Part shown: positions 36,191 through 46,222 of the stretch, in pieces
Numbering within the stretch: the first letter of the stretch is position 1
Layout: each line of letters begins with the position of its first letter
Source of the DNA: Azospirillum tabaci
GTDB lineage: Bacteria; Pseudomonadota; Alphaproteobacteria; Azospirillales; Azospirillaceae
Length of the DNA: 64,000 bases
NCBI RefSeq assembly: GCF_014596085.1
Contig: NZ_JACCJY010000018.1
Coordinates: 83,669 to 147,668 of the forward strand
Direction: 5' to 3'
Translations under genes and position numbers: made by a program
The notes under the pieces: generated by a model
Told to the model about the DNA's origin: nothing
The model's database searches: none
Seen by the model: the letters and a program-made list of their open reading frames with translations, nothing else

Positions 36191-36796
36191 TTACTGGCCG
36201 GTGCCCGACGGAGCGGCCGGCGGGGTGCCGGTGGCGCCGCCCGGAGCGGTCATGGTGCCGGTGGTGCCGGTGGAGGAGCGGCTGGCCGCGCCGTTCACCG
36301 TGTCGCCGGCCCGGTCCTTGTTCCGGTTCAGCGAGGTGGTGGTGTCGGAGTATTCGAACTCCGCCATCTCCTTCACCTGATCGCGGGTCATGCCCGAGAG
36401 CTGGACGCGCTCCTGCTGGGCGTCCCAGGTGGCGTTGTTGATGTCCACGGCGATCTGCTTTTCGCCGATGCCGAGGAAGCCGCCCGAGGAGATCACGAGC
36501 TGGCGGGCCTGGCCGTTGCTGTCCAGGATCACGTCCTCGACCTCACCGACCTTCTCGTTGTCGGAGCCGTAGACGTTCTTGCCCATCATGTTCTCGGCGC
36601 TGGCCATCTGGCCGCCGGTCAGGCCGGAGGCGCTGCCAGACGCGGCGCTGCCCGAGGCGCTGCCGCTCTTGTTCATTTCGGTTGCGGTCGGGGCGCCGGT
36701 GGCGGTGCTGCCGGTGTTCGGCGACGAGCTCTGTGCCATCGCCGTGCCGGTCATCAGCGCCAGGACGGACGCAGCCGCGATGATTTCCCTCCGCAT
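36191..36796 (-). CDS. Exported PRC-barrel domain protein
   Basis: A 201-residue protein with signal peptide (IIAAASVLALMTGTAMA) and low-complexity Ser/Gly/Thr linkers at both ends. Between these, a PRC-barrel domain (~75-150) reads GKNVYGSDNEKVGEVEDVIL and GGFLGIGEKQIAVDI. The C-terminal tail is rich in Gly, Thr and Pro. Such proteins are common in alphaproteobacterial envelopes; function unknown. The gap 36797-36956 upstream is AT-richer and presumably carries its promoter. Confidence 0.85.
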   Translation of the reverse strand: MRREIIAAASVLALMTGTAMAQSSSPNTGSTATGAPTATEMNKSGSASGSAASGSASGLTGGQMASAENMMGKNVYGSDNEKVGEVEDVILDSNGQARQLVISSGGFLGIGEKQIAVDINNATWDAQQERVQLSGMTRDQVKEMAEFEYSDTTTSLNRNKDRAGDTVNGAASRSSTGTTGTMTAPGGATGTPPAAPSGTGQ

Positions 36797-36956
36797 AACT
36801 CACTCCTCTCCGTGTTTCGGCGTGTCAGTTGCGTGCCTTGGTGTGTCTCGGTAAGGCAGAACGACAACAGGGCTTCGGAGGGAATGGTCACGCGGAAAAT
36901 CGAAAATATCTTTCGGCTAGTTCGTGCAAGTTTCGGGAATAAAAGCGGCGAAGAAC

Positions 36957-37862
36957 TCAAAAGCTTGCCCAGACTGGCTTTTTCGGCGTGACTGTGGCCT
37001 CTCCGGCTGTCAAGACCATACCGTCTTGCCCCGCACGGGTGAGCTCTTCCAGCCGCAACAACGCCAGGGCGGAGGAACCATGGCCGCTGCGGATCTCGCC
37101 GACCTCCTTGCCCTCCAGCGTCACCGGCGTGCCGGGGGCGGGCAAGGGGCCGTCCAGCGTCACCGGGAACAGCTTCTTCTTGATCAGGGCGCGGTACTTG
37201 GTGCGGGCCGTCAATTCCTGACCCATGTAGCAGCCCTTGTCCCAGGAAATGGCGTTGAGGTCGTCCAGATCGTTCTCCAGGGGCAGCGCCTTGTCCGGCG
37301 TGAGGTCGCGGCTGCCCTCCGGAACGCCGAGCGCGAGACGCAGCCGGTCGTAGTCCGCCGCGTCGCGCGGCGCGAAGCCCGCCGCCTCCAGCGCCGCCGC
37401 GGCGCCGTCGCGCGGCAGGAAGGCGCGGGCGCCCAGCGCCGGCAGGCGCGGGTCGGTGAAGGCGACGCCGCCCGCGAAGGGCACCGCCGCCCCAGGCTCC
37501 TCCGGCAGGCCCAGCCGGGCGAGGGCGTCACCGCCGAACAGCGCGACGGCCACCAGGGCGCCGGCCCGATCCTCCAGCGTGATCTTGGAGCGCAGCTTGT
37601 ACATCTTCAGGCGGCGCAGGAATTCCTCCCGCCGGTCCGTCTCGGGGTCCAGCAGAAGGGCGCCGTCCGATTCGGCGATGCGGAAGTCGTGCAGGAACTT
37701 GCCCTGCGGGGTCAGGAACAGGGCGTAGACGGCGCGGTCCGCTGCGACGCGGCGCACGTCGTTGGACACCAGCCCTTGCAGAAAGGCCGCCCGGTCCTCG
37801 CCCGCGACCGCGATCACGCCCCGGTCCTCCAGGATCGCGTAGCCCGCCTGTTCCGCCGTCAT
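36957..37862 (-). CDS. YgfZ/GcvT-like folate-binding protein for Fe-S cluster maintenance
   Basis: A 301-residue tetrahydrofolate-binding protein (YgfZ/IBA57 family) that helps repair or assemble certain Fe-S enzymes such as MiaB. The diagnostic KGCYMGQE motif is present in WDKGCYMGQELTAR (around residues 195-205). Other family elements are AAFLQGLVSNDVRRV, LTPQGKFLHDFRI and the RLRLALGVPEG block. ATG 37862 is used; the longer frame upstream is basic and non-homologous. Confidence 0.9.
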   Translation of the reverse strand: MTAEQAGYAILEDRGVIAVAGEDRAAFLQGLVSNDVRRVAADRAVYALFLTPQGKFLHDFRIAESDGALLLDPETDRREEFLRRLKMYKLRSKITLEDRAGALVAVALFGGDALARLGLPEEPGAAVPFAGGVAFTDPRLPALGARAFLPRDGAAAALEAAGFAPRDAADYDRLRLALGVPEGSRDLTPDKALPLENDLDDLNAISWDKGCYMGQELTARTKYRALIKKKLFPVTLDGPLPAPGTPVTLEGKEVGEIRSGHGSSALALLRLEELTRAGQDGMVLTAGEATVTPKKPVWASF

Positions 37863-38023
37863 GCCCTTGCTCCGATTGTCCCGTTCAAGTCCCCGATAGT
37901 TGGGCGAATGGGGCTGGGGAGGCAAGGGTGGCGAGGGGTGTGCCCTTGCATGGCGCGTCCGCCTTTTCCGCGGACGCGCCACGGTGCAAGCCGTGGTCGA
38001 TGGACCGTCAGGCAGATGGGCCG

Positions 38024-38431
38024 TCAGACGGCTGGAGGTTCGATCCGCAGGACCTGCACCGACTTGGTGCGGCCGTCGAGCGTGCCGTAGGCGATGGATT
38101 GCCCCTCGGACAGGCCGAGCAGGGCGGCGCCCACCGGTGTCAGGATCGAGATGCCGTCCTGGCGCCGGGCCGCTTCGTCCGGTGTGATGAGTGTGGCGGT
38201 GTGCCGCGTGCCCCGGTCGTCCGCGAAGGTGACCCGGCTGCCGAGCCGGACGAAGGGCGTGCCGCCGTCGTCGGGAGGGTCCGCGACATCGGCGCGGTCG
38301 ACCTCGCGCTGGAGGAAGTCGATGACGCCGGCGGGCTGGCTGAGATGGGCGAGAAGGACGTCGAGACGCCCGAGGTCATGGGGGGTGATTCGGATCGGCG
38401 GCGGATCGCCGAGCATCGACTTGCGGTTCAT
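38024..38431 (-). CDS. Rnk-type nucleoside diphosphate kinase regulator (GreA/B C-terminal fold)
   Basis: A 135-residue protein. A short helical N-terminus (ITPHDLGRLDVLLAHL) is followed by an FKBP-like GreA/GreB C-terminal domain (VRLGSRVTFADDRGTRHTAT, ISILTPVGAALLGLSEGQSI). Rnk proteins bind RNA polymerase secondary channel regions and were originally described as regulators of Ndk. The N-terminal coiled coil is too short for transcript cleavage. ATG 38431 is chosen by homology. Confidence 0.85.
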   Translation of the reverse strand: MNRKSMLGDPPPIRITPHDLGRLDVLLAHLSQPAGVIDFLQREVDRADVADPPDDGGTPFVRLGSRVTFADDRGTRHTATLITPDEAARRQDGISILTPVGAALLGLSEGQSIAYGTLDGRTKSVQVLRIEPPAV

Positions 38432-38747
38432 TCCAAAAGCTCCATAAGCAAAGGCCGCCGGAAATGGCGGCCCTTTCCATAGCTGATGACGACGGCGGCC
38501 TCTTGTCAACCGTGCGGCGGCGTGGCATCTGTCCGTGTGCGAAGCAACTGCTGATTTGTTGGGTCATCTGCCGCTTTGTTGGGCTGCCCGGGCGCCTGGA
38601 ACGGGGCACCTGAAACGGGGCGAATGACCGCAGGCTGGGCAACCGCTTCCCCTGTTGACGGCGAACAGCCTTGACGGGCAAGACTCTCCGAAAGTGGCAT
38701 GGCTTTGGCAATGCCCTGCCGACTTCACCCCTACCCGGTCCGTCTCC

Positions 38748-40310
<1,563 letters not shown>

Positions 40311-40322
40311 ACGCGACTTGCT

Positions 40323-40463
40323 CCCTCTCCCGTCCCGGGAGAGGGATGGGGCCCGCGCCGTGCGCGGGAAGGGTGAGGGTCCAGCGTGGAAAAAGCGCCT
40401 GACCCTTGCGTCACCCTCACCCGGCCGCCTGCGGCGGCCACCCTCTCCCGGGGCGGGAGAGGG
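40323..40463. repeat. Composite palindromic (BIME-like) repeat between ABC genes
   Basis: Two identical 10-bp-stem hairpins, CCCTCTCCCG-NNN-CGGGAGAGGG, lie at 40323-40345 and 40441-40463. Between them GGGTGAGGGT (40371-40380) pairs with ACCCTCACCC (40413-40422), and a third perfect hairpin GGCCGCC-TGC-GGCGGCC sits at 40423-40439. This fills the 177-nt gap between the ATPase and first permease genes. Confidence 0.8.
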
Positions 40464-40487
40464 GACGACGTGCGCCGGAGCCTTTTC

Positions 40488-41588
40488 ATGACCCTCCTCC
40501 GTCTCGAACCCCGCGGCGAAGCGTCGCGCGCGATGGTCTACGCGACGCCGTTGCTGGCGGTCGCGCTCACGCTCGCCAGCGGCTTCCTGCTGTTCTGGGC
40601 CATGGGCTTCGACCCGGTGAAGGCGCTGCACGCCTTCTTCATCGCGCCGCTGCTGTCGCTGCGCGGCCTCGGCGAGCTGGCGGTGAAGGCGACCCCCTTG
40701 GTGCTCTGCGCCATCGGCCTGGCCATCGGCTTCCGCGCCAACGTCTGGAACATCGGGGCCGAGGGGCAGCTGACGCTCGGCGCCATCACCGGCGGCGGTT
40801 TGGCGCTGGCCTTCTACGGCGAGGGCGGCTGGTGGCTGCTGCCGCTGATGATTGTCGCGGGCATGGCCGGCGGCGCGCTGTGGGCGGCGATCCCCGCCTT
40901 CCTGCGGGTGCGCTTCAACGCCAGCGAGATCCTGACCAGCCTGATGCTGAACTACGTGGCGCTGCATCTGTTGAACTACCTGATGCACGGTCCCTACCGC
41001 GACCCCGACGGCTTCGCCTTCCCGGAATCCCGCCTGTTCGAGGCCGACGCGGTGCTGCCGCTGCTGGTCGCCGGGACGCGCGTGCATCTGGGGTCGCTGT
41101 TCGCCCTGCTGGCGGTGGCGGCGGGCTGGTTCCTGATGGCGCGGACCTTCATCGGCTTCCAGATCAAGGTCATCGGCCTGACCCCGACGGCGGCGGGCTA
41201 CGCCGGCTTCAACCAGAAGAAGATCATCTGGCTGACGCTGCTGCTGTCCGGCGCGCTGGCCGGTCTGGCCGGTCTGGGCGAGGTCGCCGGGCCGATCGGG
41301 CAGATGAACCCGACCATCTCCCCCGGCTACGGCTACACCGCCATCATCGTCGCCTTCCTGGGGCGGCTGCACCCGGTGGGCATCCTGCTGGCCGGCTTCC
41401 TGATGGCGCTCTCCTTCATCGGCGGTGAGGCGGCGCAGATCGCGCTCGGCCTGCCCAAGGCCATCACGGGCGTGTTCCAGGGCATGCTGCTGTTCTTCCT
41501 GCTGGCGACCGACGTGCTGATCCGTTACCGCGTGCGCTTCGGCGCGAAAGGCGCTGCCGGGTCTGGGGTGGGGAGGGCCGCGGCATGA
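40488..41588 (+). CDS. ABC importer permease (nucleoside/BMP type), subunit 1
   Basis: A 366-residue inner-membrane permease of the BPD_transp_2 family with about ten helices. Conserved blocks include IGLAIGFRANVWNIGAEGQL, RFNASEILTSLMLNYVALHL and NQKKIIWLTLLLSGALAGLA. ATG 40488 follows GGAG by 7 nt; the longer frame from 40386 runs through the repeat element. The stop overlaps the next permease start (ATGA). Confidence 0.92.
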   Translation: MTLLRLEPRGEASRAMVYATPLLAVALTLASGFLLFWAMGFDPVKALHAFFIAPLLSLRGLGELAVKATPLVLCAIGLAIGFRANVWNIGAEGQLTLGAITGGGLALAFYGEGGWWLLPLMIVAGMAGGALWAAIPAFLRVRFNASEILTSLMLNYVALHLLNYLMHGPYRDPDGFAFPESRLFEADAVLPLLVAGTRVHLGSLFALLAVAAGWFLMARTFIGFQIKVIGLTPTAAGYAGFNQKKIIWLTLLLSGALAGLAGLGEVAGPIGQMNPTISPGYGYTAIIVAFLGRLHPVGILLAGFLMALSFIGGEAAQIALGLPKAITGVFQGMLLFFLLATDVLIRYRVRFGAKGAAGSGVGRAAA

Positions 41589-42517
41589 GCGCCGAACTGG
41601 CCCTTCTCGGCCCGATCCTGGCGGCCATGCTGGCCGCCGCCACGCCGCTGCTGTTCGCAGCCCTCGGCGAACTGGTGGTGGAGAAGTCCGGCGTCCTGAA
41701 CCTGGGCGTCGAGGGCATGATGCTGGTCGGCGCCGTCTGCGGCTTCGCCGTGGCGGTGCAGACCGGCAGCTCCACCGCTGGATTCGTCGCGGGTGCGGCG
41801 GCGGGGGCGGGCATGGCGGCGCTGTTCGGCGTGCTGACCCTGCTCCTGCTCGCCAACCAGGTGGCGACCGGCCTCGCGCTGACTCTGTTCGGCGTCGGCC
41901 TGTCGGCGCTGATCGGGCAGGGCTTCGTCGGCATCCCCATCGCCGACGTGCCGGAACTCTACATCCCCGGCCTGACCGACCTGCCGGTCATCGGCAAGGC
42001 GCTGTTCGGGCAGGACGCGCTGGTCTATCTGGCGCTGGCGGCGGTGCCGGCGGTGCACTGGTTCCTCTACGCCACGCGCAAGGGGCTGATCCTGCGCGCG
42101 GTCGGCGAGAACCACGCGGCGGCCCACGCGCTCGGCTACAAGGTCATCCGCATCCGCTTCCTCGCCGTGCTGTTCGGCGGCGCGATGAGCGGCATGGCCG
42201 GGGCCTACCTCTCGCTCGACTACACCCCGATGTGGGCGGAGGGCATCTCCGCCGGGCGCGGCTGGATCGCACTGGCGCTGGTCGTCTTCGCCACCTGGAA
42301 GCCGGGTCGCGTGCTGCTCGGCGCCTGGCTGTTCGGCGGGGTGACCATCGCGCAGCTCCACGTCCAGGGGCTGGGAATCGACATTCCGTCACAACTCTTG
42401 TCGATGCTGCCGTATCTGGCTACCGTCATCGTCCTGGTGGTGATTTCACGCGATGTCGCCCGGATCCGGCTGAACGCGCCGGCCAGCCTCGGGAAGGTTT
42501 TCCATCCGGATGCCTGA
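41585..42517 (+). CDS. ABC importer permease (nucleoside/BMP type), subunit 2
   Basis: A 310-residue second permease, which pairs with the preceding one. Features are GELVVEKSGVLNLGVEGMML, LLANQVATGLALTLFGVGLS and GAYLSLDYTPMWAEGISAGR, all typical of the BMP-importer family. The last 25 residues (RDVARIRLNAPASLGKVFHP) are polar and cytoplasmic. Translationally coupled by a 4-nt overlap. Confidence 0.92.
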   Translation: MSAELALLGPILAAMLAAATPLLFAALGELVVEKSGVLNLGVEGMMLVGAVCGFAVAVQTGSSTAGFVAGAAAGAGMAALFGVLTLLLLANQVATGLALTLFGVGLSALIGQGFVGIPIADVPELYIPGLTDLPVIGKALFGQDALVYLALAAVPAVHWFLYATRKGLILRAVGENHAAAHALGYKVIRIRFLAVLFGGAMSGMAGAYLSLDYTPMWAEGISAGRGWIALALVVFATWKPGRVLLGAWLFGGVTIAQLHVQGLGIDIPSQLLSMLPYLATVIVLVVISRDVARIRLNAPASLGKVFHPDA

Positions 42518-42581
42518 CAGGCTCCGGGATGTTTGCAAGTCTTACGCTCGTGCTCAACCAAATGGATCAGGGAGCAAACAC

Positions 42582-43673
42582 GTGAACAGAAGGACCATGG
42601 GCAAGGCCCTGATGGGTCTGGCCACCGGCGCCGCCATGCTGGCGCTGGGCGTCGGCGCGGCCGACGCGCAGGAGAAGATGAAGGTCGGCTTCGTCTATGT
42701 CGGTCCGATCAGCGACCACGGCTACAGCTACCAGCACGACCAGGGCCGTCTGGCCGTGGAGAAGGAGTTGGGCGACAAGGTCACCACCACCTTCGTCGAG
42801 AACGTGCCCGAGGGCGCCGACGCCGAGCGCGTGATCGAGCAGCTGGCCTCCTCCGGGCACAAGCTGATCTTCACGACCTCCTTCGGCTTCATGAACCCGA
42901 CGCTGAAGGTCGCGCAGCGCCACCCCGACGTGAAGTTCGAGCACGCCACCGGCTACAAGCGCTCGGCCAACGTCGCCACCTATTCCGCGCGCTTCTACGA
43001 GGCCCGCACGGTCATCGGCCAGATCGCCGGCAAGATGACCAAGTCGAACATCATCGGCTACATCGGCTCCTTCCCGATCCCCGAGGTCGTCAGCGGCATC
43101 AACGCCTTCACCATCGCCATGCGCGAGGTGAACCCGAAGGCCGAGGTGCGCGTGGTCTGGGTGAACAGCTGGTACGACCCCGGCAAGGAAGCCGAGGCCG
43201 CCAAGGCGCTGATCGACCAGGGCGCCGACGTGATCTCGCTGCACACCGACAGCCCGGCGGCCATCCAGGTCGCGCAGGAGCGCGGCCTGTGGGTGTTCGG
43301 CCAGTCGTCGGACATGACCCGCTTCGGCCCGAAGGCGCACCTGACCGCCATCGTGGACGATTGGCGCGAGTATTACGTGAACCGCGTCAAGGCGGCTCTG
43401 GACGGCTCCTGGAAGTCGCAGGACACCTGGGGCGGCTTCAAGGACCACATGCTGTTCCTGGCCCCCTACAACCCGGCGCTCCCGGCGGACGTCGTCGCGG
43501 CGGCGGAGAAGACCCGCACCGACATCATGGAAGGCAAGCGCCACTCCTTCCAGGGCCCGGTGAAGGACCAGTCCGGCAAGGTCGTGATCGCCGAGGGCAA
43601 GCAGGCCACCGACGAGCAGATCCTGAAGATGGACTGGTACGTCGAGGGTGTGCAGGGCAAGGTTCCGAAGTAA
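42582..43673 (+). CDS. BMP-family periplasmic substrate-binding protein
   Basis: Substrate-binding component, 363 residues, of the basic membrane lipoprotein (Bmp/PnrA-like) family that binds purine nucleosides. GTG 42582 has AGGGAG 7 nt upstream and opens a signal peptide (KALMGLATGAAMLALGVGAA) cleaved near ADA; a lipobox is absent, so it is free periplasmic. Family sequence includes VGPISDHGYSYQHDQGR, KSNIIGYIGSFPIPEVVSG and VNSWYDPGKEAEAAKALIDQ. Last gene of the transport operon, followed by a terminator. Confidence 0.93.
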   Translation: MNRRTMGKALMGLATGAAMLALGVGAADAQEKMKVGFVYVGPISDHGYSYQHDQGRLAVEKELGDKVTTTFVENVPEGADAERVIEQLASSGHKLIFTTSFGFMNPTLKVAQRHPDVKFEHATGYKRSANVATYSARFYEARTVIGQIAGKMTKSNIIGYIGSFPIPEVVSGINAFTIAMREVNPKAEVRVVWVNSWYDPGKEAEAAKALIDQGADVISLHTDSPAAIQVAQERGLWVFGQSSDMTRFGPKAHLTAIVDDWREYYVNRVKAALDGSWKSQDTWGGFKDHMLFLAPYNPALPADVVAAAEKTRTDIMEGKRHSFQGPVKDQSGKVVIAEGKQATDEQILKMDWYVEGVQGKVPK

Positions 43674-43695
43674 GCCGGAACCGGTCTCCGACAGG

Positions 43696-43724
43696 AAAAA
43701 GGGAGGCTCCGGCCTCCCTTTTTT
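43696..43724 (+). terminator. Rho-independent terminator after the ABC operon
   Basis: AAAAGGGAGGC (43697-43707), loop TCCG, GCCTCCCTTTTTT: an 11-bp stem with six terminal Ts. The A-tract before it gives the minus strand a T-tract, so it can also end the convergent gene at 43753. Confidence 0.93.
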
Positions 43725-43752
43725 GTTGTCCGCTTCCTTTGCCGGCTGGTCG

Positions 43753-44163
43753 TCAGCCCGGCTGGCGGCCCAGCGCGGCCCAGCCGGCGGGGGCGAGGCG
43801 CATCACCTCCGGCCCGCTGCCGGCGGGGTTGGGCTCCATCGTCACAAGCTCCCGGTTCTCGAACCAGACCCAGCGGGGAACCTCCGCCGCGGTGGGGACC
43901 CAGCCCCCGGCCATCCGCTCCAGCACCGCCAGATCGGCAGCGGCGATCGGGAATTTCGGCTTCACCGGGGCGCGGCCGGCGGCGGCAGGGGCGGGCGGGG
44001 GCGCCGTCGGGGCGTCCTGCCCGGCGCGGGCGTGTATCCAGGCCGTCTGGAAGGCGGTCAGCGCCTGATTCAATTCGCCGCGCAGCGGCTCGGACGGGCA
44101 GCGCAGGTAGCGGTCCAGCAGGGCGTGCAGGGATTCGGCGGAGGGGGGCGGGGTCTCGGGCAT
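43753..44163 (-). CDS. Hypothetical protein
   Basis: A 136-residue soluble protein of unrecognised family. The N-terminal half is helical (SAESLHALLDRYLRCPSEPL), then an Ala/Pro linker (PTAPPPAPAAAGRAP), then a small globular part (FPIAAADLAVLERMAGGWVP, PRWVWFENRELVTMEPNP). ATG 44163 is the only good start; no strong Shine-Dalgarno sequence was noted. It is convergent with the ABC operon. Confidence 0.55.
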   Translation of the reverse strand: MPETPPPSAESLHALLDRYLRCPSEPLRGELNQALTAFQTAWIHARAGQDAPTAPPPAPAAAGRAPVKPKFPIAAADLAVLERMAGGWVPTAAEVPRWVWFENRELVTMEPNPAGSGPEVMRLAPAGWAALGRQPG

Positions 44164-44235
44164 GGGGCGGTTCCGTGGTCGGCGTGGTGCGGCACCGCAG
44201 CCATAAACGCAAGGGGCAGGAGAAGACAAGGGGCA

Positions 44236-44278
44236 GGAAAAGAAAGGCTCCGCCGCTTCAGGGAGCGCGGCGGAGCCT
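44236..44278 (-). terminator. Minus-strand terminator-like hairpin, possible small-RNA 3' end
   Basis: A 12-bp stem (44245-44256 with 44267-44278) is followed on the minus strand by TTTCTTTTCC. There is no minus-strand gene between it and the plus-strand gene at 44443. Further hairpins upstream on that strand (44288-44303, 44362-44375) suggest a structured transcript of roughly 140 nt ending here; alternatively it is an attenuator for the gene at 44163. No known RNA family could be assigned. The rest of 44164-44442 shows nothing else. Confidence 0.4.
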
Positions 44279-44442
44279 GTCGAGGAGGCACAATCCCCTG
44301 TGCTGCCTGAATCCAAACACGCGCGCCCGCCCGCCGGTTCCACCTTCCCTTCCGGGGTGACCCGCAAGGCTGCGGTCCGAAAGCCGGGACGATGCGTTGA
44401 CAGCCGCAGGACAGGCTCTCGCGTCGGAAAGGGAAGCGCATC

Positions 44443-44922
44443 GTGGGGAACGGATTTCAGAAGGCGTCGCGGGTCATGTATTTCCTGGCAACCGGCGTGT
44501 TGATGCTGTTCGCCCTGGTGTTCATCGGCGTGGCCGCCTATTCGGTGTTTCACAGCCTTCTGCTCCTCGACATCGAGGCGACGACTCACGGGCTGCTGAA
44601 CGGCGTCGGCATGATCGTGCTGGCCATCGCCGTCTTCGAGATCGCCAAGTATCTCTATGAAGAGGAGTTGGAGCACGACCGCGAATTGCGGCACGCCGAC
44701 GAGGCCCGCCGCACCCTGACCAAGTTCCTGACCACCATCATCATCGCCGCCAGCCTGGAAGGGCTGGTGCTGGTGTTCGAGGCGCGGACCTCGGACATGA
44801 GCGACATGGTGTATCCGGCCATCCTCCTGATGGTCATTGTCTTCATGGTGCTGGGGCTTGGGCTCTACCAGCTGATCAGCCGTCGGGCGGAGACCATCGA
44901 CCCGAAGGAGGGGGATTCCTGA
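44443..44922 (+). CDS. Hypothetical inner-membrane protein
   Basis: A 159-residue protein with GTG start and four predicted helices in two pairs: FLATGVLMLFALVFIGVAAY, GLLNGVGMIVLAIAVFEIAK, then after a charged helix (LYEEELEHDRELRHADEARR) LTKFLTTIIIAASLEGLVLV and VYPAILLMVIVFMVLGLGLY. The central charged helix is likely cytoplasmic. Family not recognised. An 8-bp inverted repeat (CTGGGAGG/CCTCCCAG, 44946-44972) follows in the gap to the next gene. Confidence 0.6.
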   Translation: MGNGFQKASRVMYFLATGVLMLFALVFIGVAAYSVFHSLLLLDIEATTHGLLNGVGMIVLAIAVFEIAKYLYEEELEHDRELRHADEARRTLTKFLTTIIIAASLEGLVLVFEARTSDMSDMVYPAILLMVIVFMVLGLGLYQLISRRAETIDPKEGDS

Positions 44923-44990
44923 CCGCCCCTCGCGTTCCAACATTGCTGGGAGGAGTTGTCCATCCCTCCCAGCCAGTGCGGAGCGCCCCC

Positions 44991-45587
44991 ATGTTCGACC
45001 CCGCCCAGATCGGCCGCATCTCTCCCGTGGAGCAGGCCGACGCCCTGCGCACCCTGATCGCCGTCTTCGCCACCGCGGTGGTGCGGCCCGGCGAAAAGGC
45101 GCCGCGCAACGCCGTCAGCGCCGAGATCGTCGACATCCTCGACGAGGTGCCGGCGGAGCGGGTGGAGGCGGTGGCCCAACTCTTCACCATGATGGCGCTG
45201 CGGCTGCGGCGGAAGGGGCGGCCGCGCCGCACGGCCTTCCGGCTGACCCTGGAGACCGCGCTGCTCGCCCGCTCCTACGTGGGGGAGCCGGCGCCTCAGA
45301 ATGAGACCAGCTACCTGTCGTCCGACCGGCCCGGCCTGGGGACGATCGACCACGCCTGCAACGAGATGCTGGAGCGCATGGCCGGCGTGCCGGATGCCGA
45401 CCAGCGGGCTTGGCTGACCGCGCAGGTGATCGCCACCGGCCTGATCGACGCCGATCGCCGCCACCGGCTGGGCGGCCCCGACCGCGACCTGGGCGACATG
45501 GCGGTGGCGGAGTTCCTGCTGCGCACGGCGGCCCAGTATCTCGCGGCCACCGCCGTCCGCACTCCGCCGGGCGACGACAAGGGCTGA
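44991..45587 (+). CDS. Hypothetical protein
   Basis: A 198-residue soluble, Ala/Arg/Leu-rich, probably all-helical protein. ATG 44991 is chosen (MFDPAQIGRISPVEQADALR); an earlier in-frame start at 44943 would read through the intergenic inverted repeat. No motif is recognised. It is convergent with the Nudix-like gene (16 nt apart). Confidence 0.55.
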   Translation: MFDPAQIGRISPVEQADALRTLIAVFATAVVRPGEKAPRNAVSAEIVDILDEVPAERVEAVAQLFTMMALRLRRKGRPRRTAFRLTLETALLARSYVGEPAPQNETSYLSSDRPGLGTIDHACNEMLERMAGVPDADQRAWLTAQVIATGLIDADRRHRLGGPDRDLGDMAVAEFLLRTAAQYLAATAVRTPPGDDKG

Positions 45588-45603
45588 GGCCAGCGGGGCG
45601 GGC

Positions 45604-46155
45604 TCATTGCAGGGCGATGATCGCGGCCATGGTCGCGTAGCGCTCGATCGACTGGGAGGAGGGCGAGCGCATCGCCTGCCGGGTGATGGCGAGCTGGTTC
45701 TCGTGCGAGACCGGCTGGCGCACCCCCAGATGGGCGACCACCTTGGCGAGCGGCACGACGTGGGCCGAGGACAGCTCCCAATTCACGATGGCGCCGCCCG
45801 CCGGGCGCCCGGGCGTGACGGCGGACGGCGCGACCCGCAGCGTGATCGAGGACGCCAGCGACTCCAGCCCGGTCACCGGAACGAAATACAGCGTGAAGCT
45901 CCGCGAGGTCGGGCGCCAGGGCTCCGCCGCCCGGCCGTCGGGGAATGCGAGGCCGGTTTGTTCGTGGAACAGGCGCTGGAGCGCTGCGAGGGGGCTGGTG
46001 ACGCTCTCGTACCCGCCGCCGGGAACCGACCATTGGCCCGCGGCGTCGACGACCCGCGGCTCCGCCGGGCCGCGGCCCCACCAGGTGCTGACCTCGCGCC
46101 GCCGCACGATCAGGACCTTCGTCCCCTCCAGAAACGCCACATGGACATGGCGCAT
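45604..46155 (-). CDS. Divergent Nudix-hydrolase-like protein
   Basis: A 183-residue protein with a Nudix-type fold: an N-terminal strand (HVHVAFLEGTKVLIVRRREV) and GQWSVPGGGYESVTSP followed by RLFHEQTGL. The last stretch replaces the catalytic RExxEExG core, so two of the usual metal-binding glutamates appear to be missing. It may bind rather than hydrolyse nucleotides. Its neighbour on the same strand is a diguanylate cyclase 67 nt upstream. Substrate unknown. Confidence 0.65.
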   Translation of the reverse strand: MRHVHVAFLEGTKVLIVRRREVSTWWGRGPAEPRVVDAAGQWSVPGGGYESVTSPLAALQRLFHEQTGLAFPDGRAAEPWRPTSRSFTLYFVPVTGLESLASSITLRVAPSAVTPGRPAGGAIVNWELSSAHVVPLAKVVAHLGVRQPVSHENQLAITRQAMRSPSSQSIERYATMAAIIALQ

Positions 46156-46222
46156 CGCCTCTCCCCCCGCATCCGGTTGCCGTCGCTGCCGGAGACGGGT
46201 GGGGATGGCAGGGCGTGAACGA

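Noticed and set aside
44250..44380. Cobalamin-riboswitch-like or SRP-RNA-like sequence (GGGAAGGTGGAACC, CCCGGAAGGG)
   Set aside because: The remaining conserved boxes of either family (for example the AGCCAGGAGACC B12 box or the SRP internal-loop sequence) are absent.
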